Position numbers and translations under genes: made by a program | Notes under the pieces: generated by a model | What the model saw: the letters and a program-made list of their open reading frames with translations, nothing else | Database searches by the model: none | Told to the model about the DNA's origin: nothing | In this document: in pieces, positions 20,064 through 28,537 of the stretch | How positions within the stretch are numbered: position 1 is the stretch's first letter | How the letters are laid out: every line of letters begins with the position of its first letter | Source of the DNA: Candidatus Methylopumilus sp. | GTDB taxonomy: Bacteria > Pseudomonadota > Gammaproteobacteria > Burkholderiales > Burkholderiaceae_B | DNA length: 35,729 bases | Reading direction: 5' to 3' | Assembly (NCBI GenBank): GCA_021738045.1 | Contig: JAIPCU010000012.1 | Span: 1 to 35,729 of the forward strand

Positions 20064-21542
20064 TTATCCCTTTAAAGTTTGTTCAAGCACATGCAGCGTA
20101 TGGTTAAAGTCTGCTTGTTTCGCGCGGAGATCGGTTATTTTTCTCACCGCATGTAGCACCGTAGTGTGATCACGACCACCAAACAGATCGCCAATTTCTG
20201 GCAAGCTTTTTTGCGTCAGTTCTTTAGCTAAATACATCGCGACCTGACGCGGCATCGCAATGTTGGCAGGTCGCCGCTTTGAATACATATCAGCGACCTT
20301 CATTTTGTAATAATCAGCGACAGTTTTTTGAATGTTCTCAACCGTCACTTGCCCGCTAGACGCCGACAACAAATCTTTTAAAGCATCTTTGCAGATATCA
20401 ACGTTGGCAACTTCGCGGCCATGAAAACGCGCATACGCCACAACTTTTTTCAGCGCACCCTCTAGCTCTCGAACGTTACTGCGCAAATGTTTGGCAATAA
20501 AAAACGCAACATCTTCGGGTAGTGTCACGCCCTCTTGCTCGGCCTTGCGCAACAAAATGGCGACGCGCATTTCAAGCTCGGGAGGTTCAATTGCAACCGT
20601 GAGCCCTGAGTCAAACCTTGAGATCAACCGCGTATCAATACCCGAGAGTTCTTTGGGATACGTATCGCTGGTAATGATGATTTGTTTGCGCTGCGCAACC
20701 ATCGCCTCAAAGGCGTAGAAGAATTCTTCTTGTGTACGGTTCTTTCCTGAGAAAAACTGAATATCGTCGATCAGTAGCAGGTCAAGAGAATGGTAATAGC
20801 GTTTGAAATCATCAAATGCTTTGCGTTGATATGCTTTGACAACGTCTGATACATACTGGTCTGCGTGAACATATCTGACGCGCGCACCTTTGCCCGCCGC
20901 GAGCAACGCATTACCAATGGCATGGATCAAATGCGTTTTACCCAAACCAACACCGCCGTACAAAAACAACGGGTTGTATGAGGTGCCGGGATTTTCGGCA
21001 ACCTGTAAGGCGGCAGCCCGCGCGAGCTGATTTGCCTTGCCGGTTACGAAATTATCAAAGGTAAGTTCTACGTTTAAGCGCGAGCGCTCGTCGGCCGATG
21101 AGGTGACAGCGTGTGCCGCCGTGACACCATTTAAATGCGATGTCTGCACAGCTGCTTGGCCTGGTGGTAGCAGTTGCGCGTCGAGCGGGTTGTCACTCAG
21201 ACTAGACAGCGGCGAAAGCGTCGTGGCCTCACCTTGCCCAGCCGCCGCCTCGTGTTGGGCGCTTGCCTTTGGGCTTGGCGCTCGCAACTCTTGTTCAGGT
21301 GCGGGCAGTTCAAACAAAACCTGTACGGGTCTGTTGTACCAGTTCGATGCAAAGGTTTCGATTTGATGCGCAAAGTTTTTGCGCACCCAGTCAAGTTTGA
21401 ATCGATTTGGCGCAGACAACCGTAAGCACGCCTGCGCTTCATCGAAGGCAAGCGGGATCAGCGGACGTATCCACGCGCTGATTTGCTGGGGAGGAAACTC
21501 CTGCTCTAGGTGCAAGACGCAGGACTGCCAAAACTGGTTCAT
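20064..21542 (-). CDS. dnaA: Chromosomal replication initiator DnaA
   Basis: Initiator ATPase of 492 residues that binds 9-bp DnaA boxes and melts the origin. Domain I (1-80) interacts with helicase loaders. Domain II (about 81-155) is a variable Ala/Ser/Gln-rich linker. Domain III carries Walker A GGVGLGKT (196-203) and Walker B LLLIDD with D259-D260. Domain IV has the box-recognition signature [15 protein letters not shown] starting at 455, identical in the recognition loop to E. coli DnaA, so canonical TTATNCACA boxes are expected. It is the first gene of dnaA-dnaN-gyrB. A DnaA box overlaps the -35 position of its predicted promoter, suggesting autoregulation. Confidence 0.98.
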   Translation of the reverse strand: MNQFWQSCVLHLEQEFPPQQISAWIRPLIPLAFDEAQACLRLSAPNRFKLDWVRKNFAHQIETFASNWYNRPVQVLFELPAPEQELRAPSPKASAQHEAAAGQGEATTLSPLSSLSDNPLDAQLLPPGQAAVQTSHLNGVTAAHAVTSSADERSRLNVELTFDNFVTGKANQLARAAALQVAENPGTSYNPLFLYGGVGLGKTHLIHAIGNALLAAGKGARVRYVHADQYVSDVVKAYQRKAFDDFKRYYHSLDLLLIDDIQFFSGKNRTQEEFFYAFEAMVAQRKQIIITSDTYPKELSGIDTRLISRFDSGLTVAIEPPELEMRVAILLRKAEQEGVTLPEDVAFFIAKHLRSNVRELEGALKKVVAYARFHGREVANVDICKDALKDLLSASSGQVTVENIQKTVADYYKMKVADMYSKRRPANIAMPRQVAMYLAKELTQKSLPEIGDLFGGRDHTTVLHAVRKITDLRAKQADFNHTLHVLEQTLKG

Positions 21543-21564
21543 GTGACTCGCTAAGTAAAATCTG

Positions 21565-21593
21565 ATTCTACCCTGTCAGGGCCAAGGTTATCC
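21565..21593 (-). promoter_or_regulatory. Predicted dnaA promoter overlapped by a DnaA box
   Basis: On the minus strand a -10 hexamer TAGAAT (21570-21565) lies 17 bp from 21593-21588. There the -35 hexamer is poor (GGATAA) and lies within the DnaA box at 21588-21596. Confidence 0.45.
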
Positions 21594-21596
21594 ACA
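21588..21596 (+). promoter_or_regulatory. DnaA box (TTATCCACA) upstream of dnaA
   Basis: A perfect consensus DnaA box, the only one seen in the 178-bp dnaA-rpmH gap. Because it is single and overlaps the dnaA promoter, it looks like an autoregulatory site rather than the origin. Confidence 0.8.
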
Positions 21597-21635
21597 GGGG
21601 CGCAGGCAATTTACCCTTAGGTTTGCCCTAACCAT

Positions 21636-21664
21636 TTGACTAAGTTCGGTTTTTTTGATGAAAT
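21636..21664 (+). promoter_or_regulatory. Possible rpmH promoter
   Basis: TTGACT (21636-21641), a 17-bp spacer and TGAAAT (21659-21664) lie upstream of rpmH. The -35 is good and the -10 is a 4-of-6 match. The leader would be about 50 nt. Confidence 0.4.
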
Positions 21665-21720
21665 GGAGGGCTTTTCGGTATTATCCTAAACCTTTTTCGC
21701 TCTTTGTTGGGCCACTCATC

Positions 21721-21855
21721 ATGAAACGTACCTACCAGCCTTCCGTTACCCGCCGTAAGCGCACTCACGGCTTTCGCGTGCGCATGAAAACACGCGGTGG
21801 CCGCGCAGTCATCAACGCCCGTCGTGCCAAAGGCCGTAAGCGTCTGGCCGTTTAA
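21721..21855 (+). CDS. rpmH: Ribosomal protein bL34
   Basis: A complete 44-residue L34, [18 protein letters not shown] through GRKRLAV, a very basic protein of the large ribosomal subunit. The in-frame upstream extension beginning at 21655 is not homologous to L34 and is rejected; the ATG at 21721 is the family start. It is divergent from dnaA and followed by rnpA, the nearly universal arrangement. Confidence 0.98.
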   Translation: MKRTYQPSVTRRKRTHGFRVRMKTRGGRAVINARRAKGRKRLAV

Positions 21856-21926
21856 TCAGTCATCTGAACCTATCAGCCAACTTGACTGTTGTGGGTTCTT
21901 CGCCCACTTACGACAATACTGCTCTG

Positions 21927-22310
21927 ATGCCTAGCGCCACGTTTCCGACGGCGGCGCGCTTGCACCGCCCCACCGAGTTCTCTGCGGCCCTTTCAGGTCG
22001 TAGGGTCGCTCGTGGGGTTTATTTTGTATTGACGGCGAAAGTCGTTGTTTCGACCGAGCCGCTGTGCGCAGCGCCACCTATTGCTCGCTTAGGCTTGATC
22101 ATGGCCAAGCGCTTTGCTCAACACGCCTCAACACGCAATGCGTTAAAACGCGTTGTTCGTGAGGCTTTTCGCTCATGTCGCTTATCCTTACCTGCTGCAG
22201 ACTATGTAGTTCGATTGAACAGGCGCATTGAATCGGTCAGCTTAAGTGCACTGAAACGAGCGGCCCGCCAAGAGGCAGATGCGCATTTCGTGAAGGCCAG
22301 TCAATGCTAA
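21927..22310 (+). CDS. rnpA: Ribonuclease P protein component
   Basis: Protein subunit of RNase P (127 residues from the ATG at 21927), which assists the catalytic RNA in trimming tRNA 5' leaders. The core signature is present: [28 protein letters not shown], equivalent to the conserved RNR motif, preceded by [13 protein letters not shown]. An in-frame TTG 15 codons upstream (21882) would add a non-conserved segment. The ATG is preferred, although no strong ribosome binding site is visible. It overlaps yidD by 7 bp. Confidence 0.94.
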   Translation: MPSATFPTAARLHRPTEFSAALSGRRVARGVYFVLTAKVVVSTEPLCAAPPIARLGLIMAKRFAQHASTRNALKRVVREAFRSCRLSLPAADYVVRLNRRIESVSLSALKRAARQEADAHFVKASQC

Positions 22311-22585
22311 AGGTTTTGTTAATTTTGCCAATTCGGGCATATAAGTTTTTCTTGAGCCCTTGGCTTGGCAACAGTTGCCGGTTTACGCCAACCTGCTCAA
22401 GCTATGCCATCGAGGCCATTCAGACTTGGGGCGTCTTAAAAGGCTCTAGTCTTTCTGTATCACGCTTGGGGCGATGCCACCCTTGGTGTCAGGGTGGATT
22501 TGACCCTGTGCCAGCACCGCCCTCAAAAATAGTTTCTAAAAACACTGATTGCGCAGCACCATCACACCGCTGTCATCTAGATTAA
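22304..22585 (+). CDS. yidD: Membrane protein insertion efficiency factor YidD
   Basis: A small membrane-associated protein (93 residues) of the YidD family, always found between rnpA and yidC. It shows [29 protein letters not shown] and [14 protein letters not shown], the conserved cysteine-rich core. The N-terminal amphipathic segment is probably membrane-peripheral. [16 protein letters not shown] deviates slightly from the usual KG-W-x-x-RR version. It overlaps rnpA by 7 bp, implying translational coupling. Confidence 0.94.
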   Translation: MLKVLLILPIRAYKFFLSPWLGNSCRFTPTCSSYAIEAIQTWGVLKGSSLSVSRLGRCHPWCQGGFDPVPAPPSKIVSKNTDCAAPSHRCHLD

Positions 22586-22638
22586 CGCTAAACTGCGAGC
22601 CTTCTCTGGTTCGCTTTTTTTTACATATTTGGGCAAGT

Positions 22639-24354
22639 ATGGACATCCGTCGCACCATCCTATTGATGATTTTTTCGTTTTCACTGCTGATGCTGTGGAA
22701 CAACTGGCAAGTTCATCAAGGAAACCCCCCTGTTTTTGGCGCACCACCCGCGAGCGTGAAGCCCAAAGCTGAGACCCCAGATGCGGCATCACCGGTAAAC
22801 AACGCGGGTGTGCCTGTGGCACCAGCCGCCGCCACCGCGACCACCGCTGCTAGCTCTGTTACGACGGTGCCCGGCTTAGCGGCTGCTGTGAGCCCCACCG
22901 CGCAAACCGTTGTGTTTAAAACCGATGTTTTAGCATTAACGTTCGATCTTCAGGGTGCTCAGCTGATTCGCACCGATTTGCTGGCCTTTCCGTCTATTGA
23001 TGATCCTCAAAAACCTTTCACGCTGCTAGAGCGTACGGCTGGCCATACCTACGTAGTGCAATCGGGTTTAACGGGCGCTCCAGCTGGGGTGACCTTTCCT
23101 AATCATCTCGTCCCGTTCACGCTTGAAACGGATGTGCGTGAGCTCAAAGGTGATACCTTAGTCATTAAGTTTTCTTCAACTTCTGGTGACGTCAAACTCA
23201 CCAAGACTTATACACTCAAGCGCGGCGACTACGCGGTTGATGTTGCCCATCAAATTGAAAACCTGTCCACGCAAGCGATTACTCCTTCGGTTTATTTGCA
23301 AATTACTCGCGATGGCTCTGACCCCGCCGGCACCAGCAGTGCGCCTAGTTTCTTAAGTGGCCCAGCAAATTTTGTCGGTGCGGCCATCTACTCTGAGCAA
23401 GAGAAGTTTCAAAAAGTGACGTTGAGTGAGGTTGAGAAGCGTAAAGCAACCTATATTAAGCAAGCAGACAACGGCTGGTTCGCCTTTATCCAACATTACT
23501 TTGTCACGGCTTGGGTGCCTGCTCAAGGCAAGTCGCGTACTTACGACATGACAGAGCTCGAAAAAAATCTGTACGCCATGCGTAGCATTGAGCCAGTTGG
23601 CACTGTTGCCCCTAACAGTAGTTTGACGATGGCTTCCAAATTATGGGTCGGTCCACAAGATCAAACGGCCCTCGAAGCATTGGCACCAGGCTTAGAGCTG
23701 GTGATTGATTACGGGCTACTGACGATTATCGCTAAACCAGTCTTCACCTTGATGACTTGGCTATTTTCGTTATTGGGCAATTGGGGCTGGACGATCGTTC
23801 TTTTAACAGTCTTAATTAAGGCCGCGTTCTACCCGTTGTCAGCCGCAAGTTATCGCTCGATGGCTAAGATGAAAATGGTTGCGCCCCGTTTGCAAGCATT
23901 AAAAGAAAAGTTTGGTGATGATCGGCAAAAGCTCAACACCGCCATGATGGAAATGTATCGCACCGAAAAAATTAATCCTCTCGGTGGTTGTTTACCCATC
24001 GTGATTCAAATTCCTGTTTTCATTTCACTTTATTACGTGTTAGGTTCAAGTGTTGAGTTGCGCGGCGCCCCTTGGGTGTTGTGGGTGCATGATCTGTCAG
24101 TGCGAGACCCATACTTTATTCTGCCAGCCATCATGATGGTGACCATGTTCGTACAAATGCGTTTGAACCCGACTCCACCCGATCCAGTTCAAGCAAAAGT
24201 CATGATGTTTATGCCTTTAGTATTTGGCGGCATGATGTTCTTCTTCCCATCCGGGCTTGTTCTGTACTGGTGTGTGAACAATATCTTATCCATCGCGCAA
24301 CAGTGGTACATCACAAATAAGATGGCTGCCATCGCTACCGCCGCAAATCGCTAA
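22639..24354 (+). CDS. yidC: Membrane protein insertase YidC
   Basis: Inner-membrane insertase (571 residues from the ATG at 22639) that works with SecYEG or alone. It begins MDIRRTILLMIFSFSLLMLWNNW, the conserved first transmembrane helix. A low-complexity Ala/Pro/Thr linker (about 45-85) and the large periplasmic beta-supersandwich domain follow. The C-terminal core contains LTVLIKAAFYPLSAASYRSMAKMK, INPLGGCLPIVIQIPVFISLYYVL and YWCVNNILSIAQQWYI. An ORF start 30 codons upstream overlaps yidD and lacks homology, so it is rejected. Confidence 0.96.
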   Translation: MDIRRTILLMIFSFSLLMLWNNWQVHQGNPPVFGAPPASVKPKAETPDAASPVNNAGVPVAPAAATATTAASSVTTVPGLAAAVSPTAQTVVFKTDVLALTFDLQGAQLIRTDLLAFPSIDDPQKPFTLLERTAGHTYVVQSGLTGAPAGVTFPNHLVPFTLETDVRELKGDTLVIKFSSTSGDVKLTKTYTLKRGDYAVDVAHQIENLSTQAITPSVYLQITRDGSDPAGTSSAPSFLSGPANFVGAAIYSEQEKFQKVTLSEVEKRKATYIKQADNGWFAFIQHYFVTAWVPAQGKSRTYDMTELEKNLYAMRSIEPVGTVAPNSSLTMASKLWVGPQDQTALEALAPGLELVIDYGLLTIIAKPVFTLMTWLFSLLGNWGWTIVLLTVLIKAAFYPLSAASYRSMAKMKMVAPRLQALKEKFGDDRQKLNTAMMEMYRTEKINPLGGCLPIVIQIPVFISLYYVLGSSVELRGAPWVLWVHDLSVRDPYFILPAIMMVTMFVQMRLNPTPPDPVQAKVMMFMPLVFGGMMFFFPSGLVLYWCVNNILSIAQQWYITNKMAAIATAANR

Positions 24355-24366
24355 TCTGCAGGTTGA

Positions 24367-25725
24367 ATGGCCTCGTTAAATCAGCATCCTATCGTCGCAA
24401 TCGCCACCGCCCCTGGTAGGGGTGGCATCGGTGTAGTGCGCGTCTCTGGGCCCCATTTGGGGCCCTTTATCTATGCGTTACTTGGTAGAGCTCTCGAACC
24501 CCGTCACGCCACGTACTGTCGCTTTCCAGATGCTAATGGCAACGCAATCGATCAGGGAATTGCTCTCTACTTTGTGAGCCCCGCGTCGTACACGGGTGAA
24601 GATGTACTCGAGTTGCAAGGGCACGGGGGGCCAGCGGTTTTACAACAGCTACTAAACCGCTGCTTGGCGGTTGGTGCGGCGTTCAACATTCATATCGCGT
24701 CACCTGGCGAGTTCACGTTGCGCGCATTTTTAAACGACAAAATTGATTTGGCCCAAGCAGAGGCCATTGCCGATTTAATTGATGCGTCTTCTGAAGCGGC
24801 AGCACGTGCAGCCGCGGTTTCGATGACGGGCTCTTTTTCAAAATGTATCAACACTCTTTCAGCCGCTATCGTTAATCTTCGAATGTTAGTTGAGGCCACG
24901 CTCGATTTTCCTGAAGAAGAAATTGAATTTCTCGAAAAATATCAGGCTCACGCAAAACTCGAGGGGCTACAAAACGAACTTGCAGAAATTCTATCTGCTT
25001 CACGGCAAGGTGTAGTTTTACGCGAGGGATTACATGTCGTTTTAGCGGGCGAACCCAATGTTGGAAAATCGAGTTTGCTTAATGCGTTGTCGGGACAAGA
25101 TCTTGCGATCGTGACTCATATCGCTGGTACAACCAGAGATAAAGTGAGTCAGGTTATTTCTCTTGATGGTGTGCCCATTACGATTACCGATACCGCGGGT
25201 CTACGCGATACCGCCGACACAATTGAGGCGATCGGTATTGAACGGACGTGGGCTGCGATTGAACAAGCGGATGTCATTTTGCATCTAAGTGCTGTTGATA
25301 CTAATCATCTCACGCTGGATCCGTATATTCAAAAACGTCGTTCAACGAAATCAATCGTTCTTAACGTTTGCAACAAAGTCGACCTATCAAACAAGTTAAT
25401 AAATGGTTCAAACGACACACTATTGATTTCAGCTAAAACTGGCCAGGGGCTTGATGCGTTGCGTGTAAAGCTACTTGAATTAGCTGGTTGGAACCCCGGA
25501 CAAGAATCTCCGTGGTTAGCACGGCAACGCCATGTCGATGCCTTGACCGCAGCACAACAGCATCTGACTCAGGCAAGTGAGTACGCTTTACAAAAAGATC
25601 TCGTCTTAGATCTTTTTGCAGAAGAACTTCGCTTGGCCCATACCCAACTTGGGCTCATCACAGGTCAGATGACTCCCGATGATTTGCTTGGCGAAATTTT
25701 TTCACGCTTCTGCATTGGCAAATAG
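24367..25725 (+). CDS. mnmE: tRNA modification GTPase MnmE
   Basis: A 452-residue GTPase that, with MnmG, installs the (carboxymethyl)aminomethyl group on wobble U34 of several tRNAs. The N-terminal tetrahydrofolate-binding domain ([28 protein letters not shown]) is followed by a helical domain. The inserted G domain has G1 GEPNVGKSS (228-236), DTAGLRDT and NKVDL, and the C-terminus is the invariant FCIGK with its essential cysteine. It starts 12 bp after yidC and ends 8 bp from the convergent SDR gene. The second half is visibly more AT-rich than genes further left. Confidence 0.97.
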   Translation: MASLNQHPIVAIATAPGRGGIGVVRVSGPHLGPFIYALLGRALEPRHATYCRFPDANGNAIDQGIALYFVSPASYTGEDVLELQGHGGPAVLQQLLNRCLAVGAAFNIHIASPGEFTLRAFLNDKIDLAQAEAIADLIDASSEAAARAAAVSMTGSFSKCINTLSAAIVNLRMLVEATLDFPEEEIEFLEKYQAHAKLEGLQNELAEILSASRQGVVLREGLHVVLAGEPNVGKSSLLNALSGQDLAIVTHIAGTTRDKVSQVISLDGVPITITDTAGLRDTADTIEAIGIERTWAAIEQADVILHLSAVDTNHLTLDPYIQKRRSTKSIVLNVCNKVDLSNKLINGSNDTLLISAKTGQGLDALRVKLLELAGWNPGQESPWLARQRHVDALTAAQQHLTQASEYALQKDLVLDLFAEELRLAHTQLGLITGQMTPDDLLGEIFSRFCIGK

Positions 25726-25733
25726 CAATCTAG

Positions 25734-26516
25734 CTACTCGATGGTCCAGCCACCATCAACGGGCAACACTGCACCCGTAATATCCTTTCCAGCCTCACTA
25801 CATAAAAATACGGCAAAGCTCGCCACACTTTTCATGGCGACAAAGCGACCCGTCGGATGACGACTTGAAATGTAATCGTGCTCGGCCTCTTCAATAGGGA
25901 TTCCAGCTTTTGCGGCATTACCTGCAATCCGCTCAACGATTGGCGGTGTCGGTACTGTGCCGGGGCACAGAGCATTGCAAGTGATCCCCTCTGTTGCAAC
26001 ATCCATTGCTGTACTTTTTGTTAAACCTATCAATGCGGTTTTAGTCGTGATGTACGCGACGCGATTCGCTGTCGCAGTAGTTCCGTATACCGAAGATATG
26101 TTGATGATACGGCCCCACTTCTTAGCCTTCATCTGAGGAACTGTTAAACGCGAGGTATGGAAAGCAGCCGATAAATTTACCGCGATCGATTGATTCCAAG
26201 ACATAGTATCTAGTGTATCGATTGAAGCAAAATTTCTAATCACTGCGTTGTTGATTAAGATATCAACACCGCCAAATGTCTCGCTGGCGTGTTTAACCAG
26301 CGCTTCGATTTCGGATACAACTGTTAAGTTTGCCTGGCTGTAGATGACAGATACGTCGTACATTGCTCGCAATCGTTCACTCGCCTCTTGCATTTGCTCT
26401 AGTGGCTCGAGTCCGTGCAAAACAATATTTGCTCGTTGTTCGGCTAGTGCCTCAGCCATTGCATAACCTAAACCAGCGACCGACCCAGTAATTAAAGCTG
26501 TCTTACCGCGCAACAT
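25734..26516 (-). CDS. Short-chain dehydrogenase/reductase, 3-hydroxybutyrate dehydrogenase-like
   Basis: A 260-residue classical SDR. The NAD-binding TGSVAGLG is at 10-17, NNAV at 89-92, and the catalytic Ser142-Tyr155-Lys159 lies in ISSVYG and VAYITTK. The C-terminus TGAVLPVDGGWT is typical. Overall it resembles bacterial D-3-hydroxybutyrate dehydrogenases in length and tail (RHPTGRF...SVASFAVFLCSE). However, the substrate-binding segment between Ser and Tyr (TTATANRVA) does not show the residues I associate with those enzymes, so the substrate is left open. It is convergent with mnmE; its upstream side is an AT-rich region with DnaA boxes. Confidence 0.85.
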   Translation of the reverse strand: MLRGKTALITGSVAGLGYAMAEALAEQRANIVLHGLEPLEQMQEASERLRAMYDVSVIYSQANLTVVSEIEALVKHASETFGGVDILINNAVIRNFASIDTLDTMSWNQSIAVNLSAAFHTSRLTVPQMKAKKWGRIINISSVYGTTATANRVAYITTKTALIGLTKSTAMDVATEGITCNALCPGTVPTPPIVERIAGNAAKAGIPIEEAEHDYISSRHPTGRFVAMKSVASFAVFLCSEAGKDITGAVLPVDGGWTIE

Positions 26517-26599
26517 ATAGGTCCCCTATTTGAATCGAGTGAATCAACACTTATGTTGTTTCTACACATCAAATGAAAATTAGTTACAAAAAATTTAGC

Positions 26600-26608
26600 T
26601 GTGGATAA
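26600..26608 (-). promoter_or_regulatory. DnaA box (TTATCCACA, reversed)
   Basis: A perfect match to the high-affinity consensus, oriented opposite to the other two perfect boxes of this gap. Confidence 0.75.
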
Positions 26609-26714
26609 CAAGGGCTAGCGGGCTGTGAACAAACTGTGCATGAACAAAGAGTAAGTCTGACTTGTTGAGCAATCACAAAACTTATTCAACTTACTCCACA
26701 CAACTAAACAGAGG

Positions 26715-26723
26715 TTATTCACA
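26715..26723 (+). promoter_or_regulatory. DnaA box (TTATTCACA)
   Basis: A perfect match to TTATNCACA, in the AT-rich gap upstream of the SDR gene. Confidence 0.72.
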
Positions 26724-26777
26724 ACGTTAAAATTATGTAAGTCATTGAAAATAAATAGAAATAAAACTTTATACCTC

Positions 26778-26786
26778 TTATCCACA
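26778..26786 (+). promoter_or_regulatory. DnaA box (TTATCCACA) beside GC cluster and AT-rich tract
   Basis: A perfect consensus box followed at once by GGCC and TTATTA and then a long A/T tract. This order (box, GC cluster, trio-like bases, AT-rich DNA) resembles the basal unwinding arrangement described for bacterial origins. Confidence 0.75.
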
Positions 26787-26871
26787 GGCCTTATTATCCA
26801 TTAGTCTTTATATATAAAAACAATAAAAGAGATAAAACACCAAAGCAATACGGCGTACAAAAAGTTGTTGT

Positions 26872-26900
26872 CGATAAAAAAAATTTTCATTGTTTTATCG
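26872..26900 (-). terminator. Weak AT-rich hairpin after the aminotransferase gene
   Basis: CGATAAAA (26872-26879) and TTTTATCG (26893-26900) form an 8-bp inverted repeat just beyond the aminotransferase stop. It is AT-rich and lacks a clear T-run after the stem, so terminator activity is doubtful. Confidence 0.3.
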
Positions 26901-26908
26901 TGGTTAAA

Positions 26909-28078
26909 TCAAACCTTCGCTAAACGTTCAATTGCTAAATCAAGGGTGGCCTCCTGTTTAGCAAAACAAAATCGAACAAGTTGGTGATTCGAGGCGGGGG
27001 CATCGGTTGACTGATAAAAAGCTGAAACCGGAATGACAGTCACGCCATGGGTTTGTGTCAACCAAACTGCAAAGTCTGCTTCGCTTTGATCGGATATGTC
27101 GCTGTAATCAGCCAGTAAAAAAAAGGTTCCTGGACTTGGCAAAACCTTGAAGCGAGTTTGCCTTAAGCCATTCGAAAGGTAATCACGTTTAGTTTGATAA
27201 AAGCCTGGCAGGCTCAGATAAGTACTTGCATCGGCGGTGTATGCGGCCAACGCGTGTTGAAAAGGTGATGGCACCGTAAAGACCATGAATTGATGAACTT
27301 TTCTAAGTTCTGCTGTCATGTGTTTAGGCGCACAGCAATAGCCAATTTTCCAGCCTGTCGTATGGGTTGTTTTACCAAATGAAGAGATAACAAAGCTTCT
27401 GGCGGCCAGAGCTGGTCTGGTACAAAGACTAATGTGTTGAACACCATCAAAAATAATGTGTTCATAGACTTCGTCTGAAAGTAAAAATATGTGATGTTGT
27501 TGAACCAGCCTTTCTAACTCATCCAGGTCACCAGGAGTAATGACGGCGCCCGTTGGGTTATGTGGAAAATTGACAATGACCAATTTAGTTTTTTTAGTGA
27601 TTGCAGCGTGAACCAAGGTCCAGTCGACGCTATAAACAGGATTAGTTTGGCCCGGAGCACGCATTGGGACACTAATAGCCGTACCGCCCGCGAGTTTAAT
27701 GGCTGGGATATAGCAGTCATAGCAAGGTTCTAAAACGATTACCTCATCACCCGTTCCAACACACGCTAGTACGCTGGCCATGATTGCCTGTGTGGCACCA
27801 CTGGTAATCGTAATTTCAGTGTCGGGGTCATATTGGTGTTGGTAAAGGGCTGCAATTTTGTGATTAATCACCTCACGCAAGGGCATTACGCCAGCCATCG
27901 CGGGATATTGATTAAAACCCTTGTCCATCGCTTCAGATACCAAACGTAAGAGAGCTGGTTCAGTATTGAAATCTGGGAAGCCCTGCCCTAGATTGATGGC
28001 CTGATATTCCAAAGCCATCTTGCTCATGGTGGTAAAGATGGTGGCCCCAACTTCGGGCAGTTTTGATTGTATTTGCAT
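26909..28078 (-). CDS. PLP-dependent aminotransferase (methionine aminotransferase, YbdL-like)
   Basis: A 389-residue fold-type I aminotransferase. The PLP lysine is K236 in SSFGKTTHTTGWKIGY; N174 (NPTG), D202 and Y205 (SDEVYEH) complete the cofactor site. The N-terminus SKLPEVGATIFTTMSKMA and the sequence around VHQFMVFTVPSPFQHALA read like E. coli YbdL, which prefers methionine as amino donor; kynurenine aminotransferases are close relatives. It is transcribed leftward and sits between two DnaA-box-rich gaps, so it appears embedded in the origin region. No Shine-Dalgarno sequence is evident before the ATG. Confidence 0.9.
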   Translation of the reverse strand: MQIQSKLPEVGATIFTTMSKMALEYQAINLGQGFPDFNTEPALLRLVSEAMDKGFNQYPAMAGVMPLREVINHKIAALYQHQYDPDTEITITSGATQAIMASVLACVGTGDEVIVLEPCYDCYIPAIKLAGGTAISVPMRAPGQTNPVYSVDWTLVHAAITKKTKLVIVNFPHNPTGAVITPGDLDELERLVQQHHIFLLSDEVYEHIIFDGVQHISLCTRPALAARSFVISSFGKTTHTTGWKIGYCCAPKHMTAELRKVHQFMVFTVPSPFQHALAAYTADASTYLSLPGFYQTKRDYLSNGLRQTRFKVLPSPGTFFLLADYSDISDQSEADFAVWLTQTHGVTVIPVSAFYQSTDAPASNHQLVRFCFAKQEATLDLAIERLAKV

Positions 28079-28210
28079 GTTGGTTGGTTGGATGATGAGT
28101 CAGCGCGTACGAAGCCGCAAGTGAGCAATCGTCAATAGGTGTAGATGATTATTTGGTATTTGGATGATTCTTCAATAGAAAAGACCTATAAGCAGGATAT
28201 ACACACGAAA

Positions 28211-28232
28211 TGCACATGATATGCACATGATA
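28211..28232 (+). repeat. 11-bp direct tandem repeat
   Basis: TGCACATGATA occurs twice in a row, 21 bp to the left of the first perfect DnaA box of this region. Its 11-bp period matches the spacing of the DnaA-box-like motifs further right. Confidence 0.75.
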
Positions 28233-28252
28233 TTAACAACTTACTCACTGAT

Positions 28253-28261
28253 TTATCCACA
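28253..28261 (+). promoter_or_regulatory. DnaA box (TTATCCACA)
   Basis: A perfect high-affinity consensus box, just left of the 148-bp repeats. Confidence 0.78.
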
Positions 28262-28347
28262 AATTAAGGTTCCTAGGCGTTGGTAGGAAACTATTTATCC
28301 CAATTTATACAGAGATATTCAAAAGTTATACCAAGGTTATACCCAAG

Positions 28348-28356
28348 TTATACACA
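28348..28356 (+). promoter_or_regulatory. DnaA box (TTATACACA), unit 1
   Basis: A perfect TTATNCACA box, 18 bp before parS 1. Confidence 0.75.
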
Positions 28357-28373
28357 GATCACAGCGTTTGTAA

Positions 28374-28389
28374 TGTTCCACGTGAAACA
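28374..28389. promoter_or_regulatory. parS: parS site 1
   Basis: TGTTCCACGTGAAACA matches the universal chromosomal parS consensus TGTTNCACGTGAAACA. ParA and ParB are encoded 3-5 kb to the right. Confidence 0.95.
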
Positions 28390-28495
28390 ATCCCACCAAC
28401 TTACCCTCAAGTGAAGGTTTTAACTTGTTGGTAGGAAGTTATCTATCCCAATTTATACAGAGTTATCCAAAAGTTATACCGAGGTTATATCCAAG

Positions 28496-28504
28496 TTATA
28501 CACA
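28496..28504 (+). promoter_or_regulatory. DnaA box (TTATACACA), unit 2
   Basis: A perfect TTATNCACA box, exactly 148 bp from its counterpart in unit 1 and 18 bp before parS 2. Confidence 0.75.
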
Positions 28505-28521
28505 GAACCCTGCGTCTGTAA

Positions 28522-28537
28522 TGTTCCACGTGAAACA
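28522..28537. promoter_or_regulatory. parS: parS site 2
   Basis: TGTTCCACGTGAAACA, identical to parS 1 and exactly 148 bp from it. Confidence 0.95.

Larger units (their letters stand above)
26517..26908. other. AT-rich, DnaA-box-containing intergenic region (left part of candidate oriC)
   Basis: A 392-bp non-coding stretch between the SDR and aminotransferase genes, both leftward. It holds three perfect DnaA boxes (26600-26608 reversed, 26715-26723, 26778-26786) and one single-mismatch box, TGTGAACAA (26624-26632, reversed). To the right of the last box comes GGCC, then TTATTA, then a nearly pure A/T tract (about 26808-26840) suited to strand opening. It also contains the upstream region of the SDR gene. 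The origin role is inferred from box density and AT content. Confidence 0.65.
28279..28426 (+). repeat. 148-bp repeat, unit 1
   Basis: Starts GTTGGTAGGAA. It contains the DnaA-like motifs TTATCCCAA (28295), TTATACAGA (28305), TTATACCAA (28326) and TTATACCCA (28337), the perfect box TTATACACA (28348-28356), then parS 1 and a tail CCCACCAACTTACC. Homology weakly extends a few bases further left (AAGGTT at 28266-28271). Confidence 0.92.

Noticed and set aside
21655-21720. Upstream extension of rpmH
   Set aside because: The added 22 residues are not L34-like; the ATG at 21721 gives the exact family N-terminus.
22549-22638. Upstream extension of yidC
   Set aside because: Overlaps the yidD end and precedes the conserved MDIRRTILL start; no homology expected.
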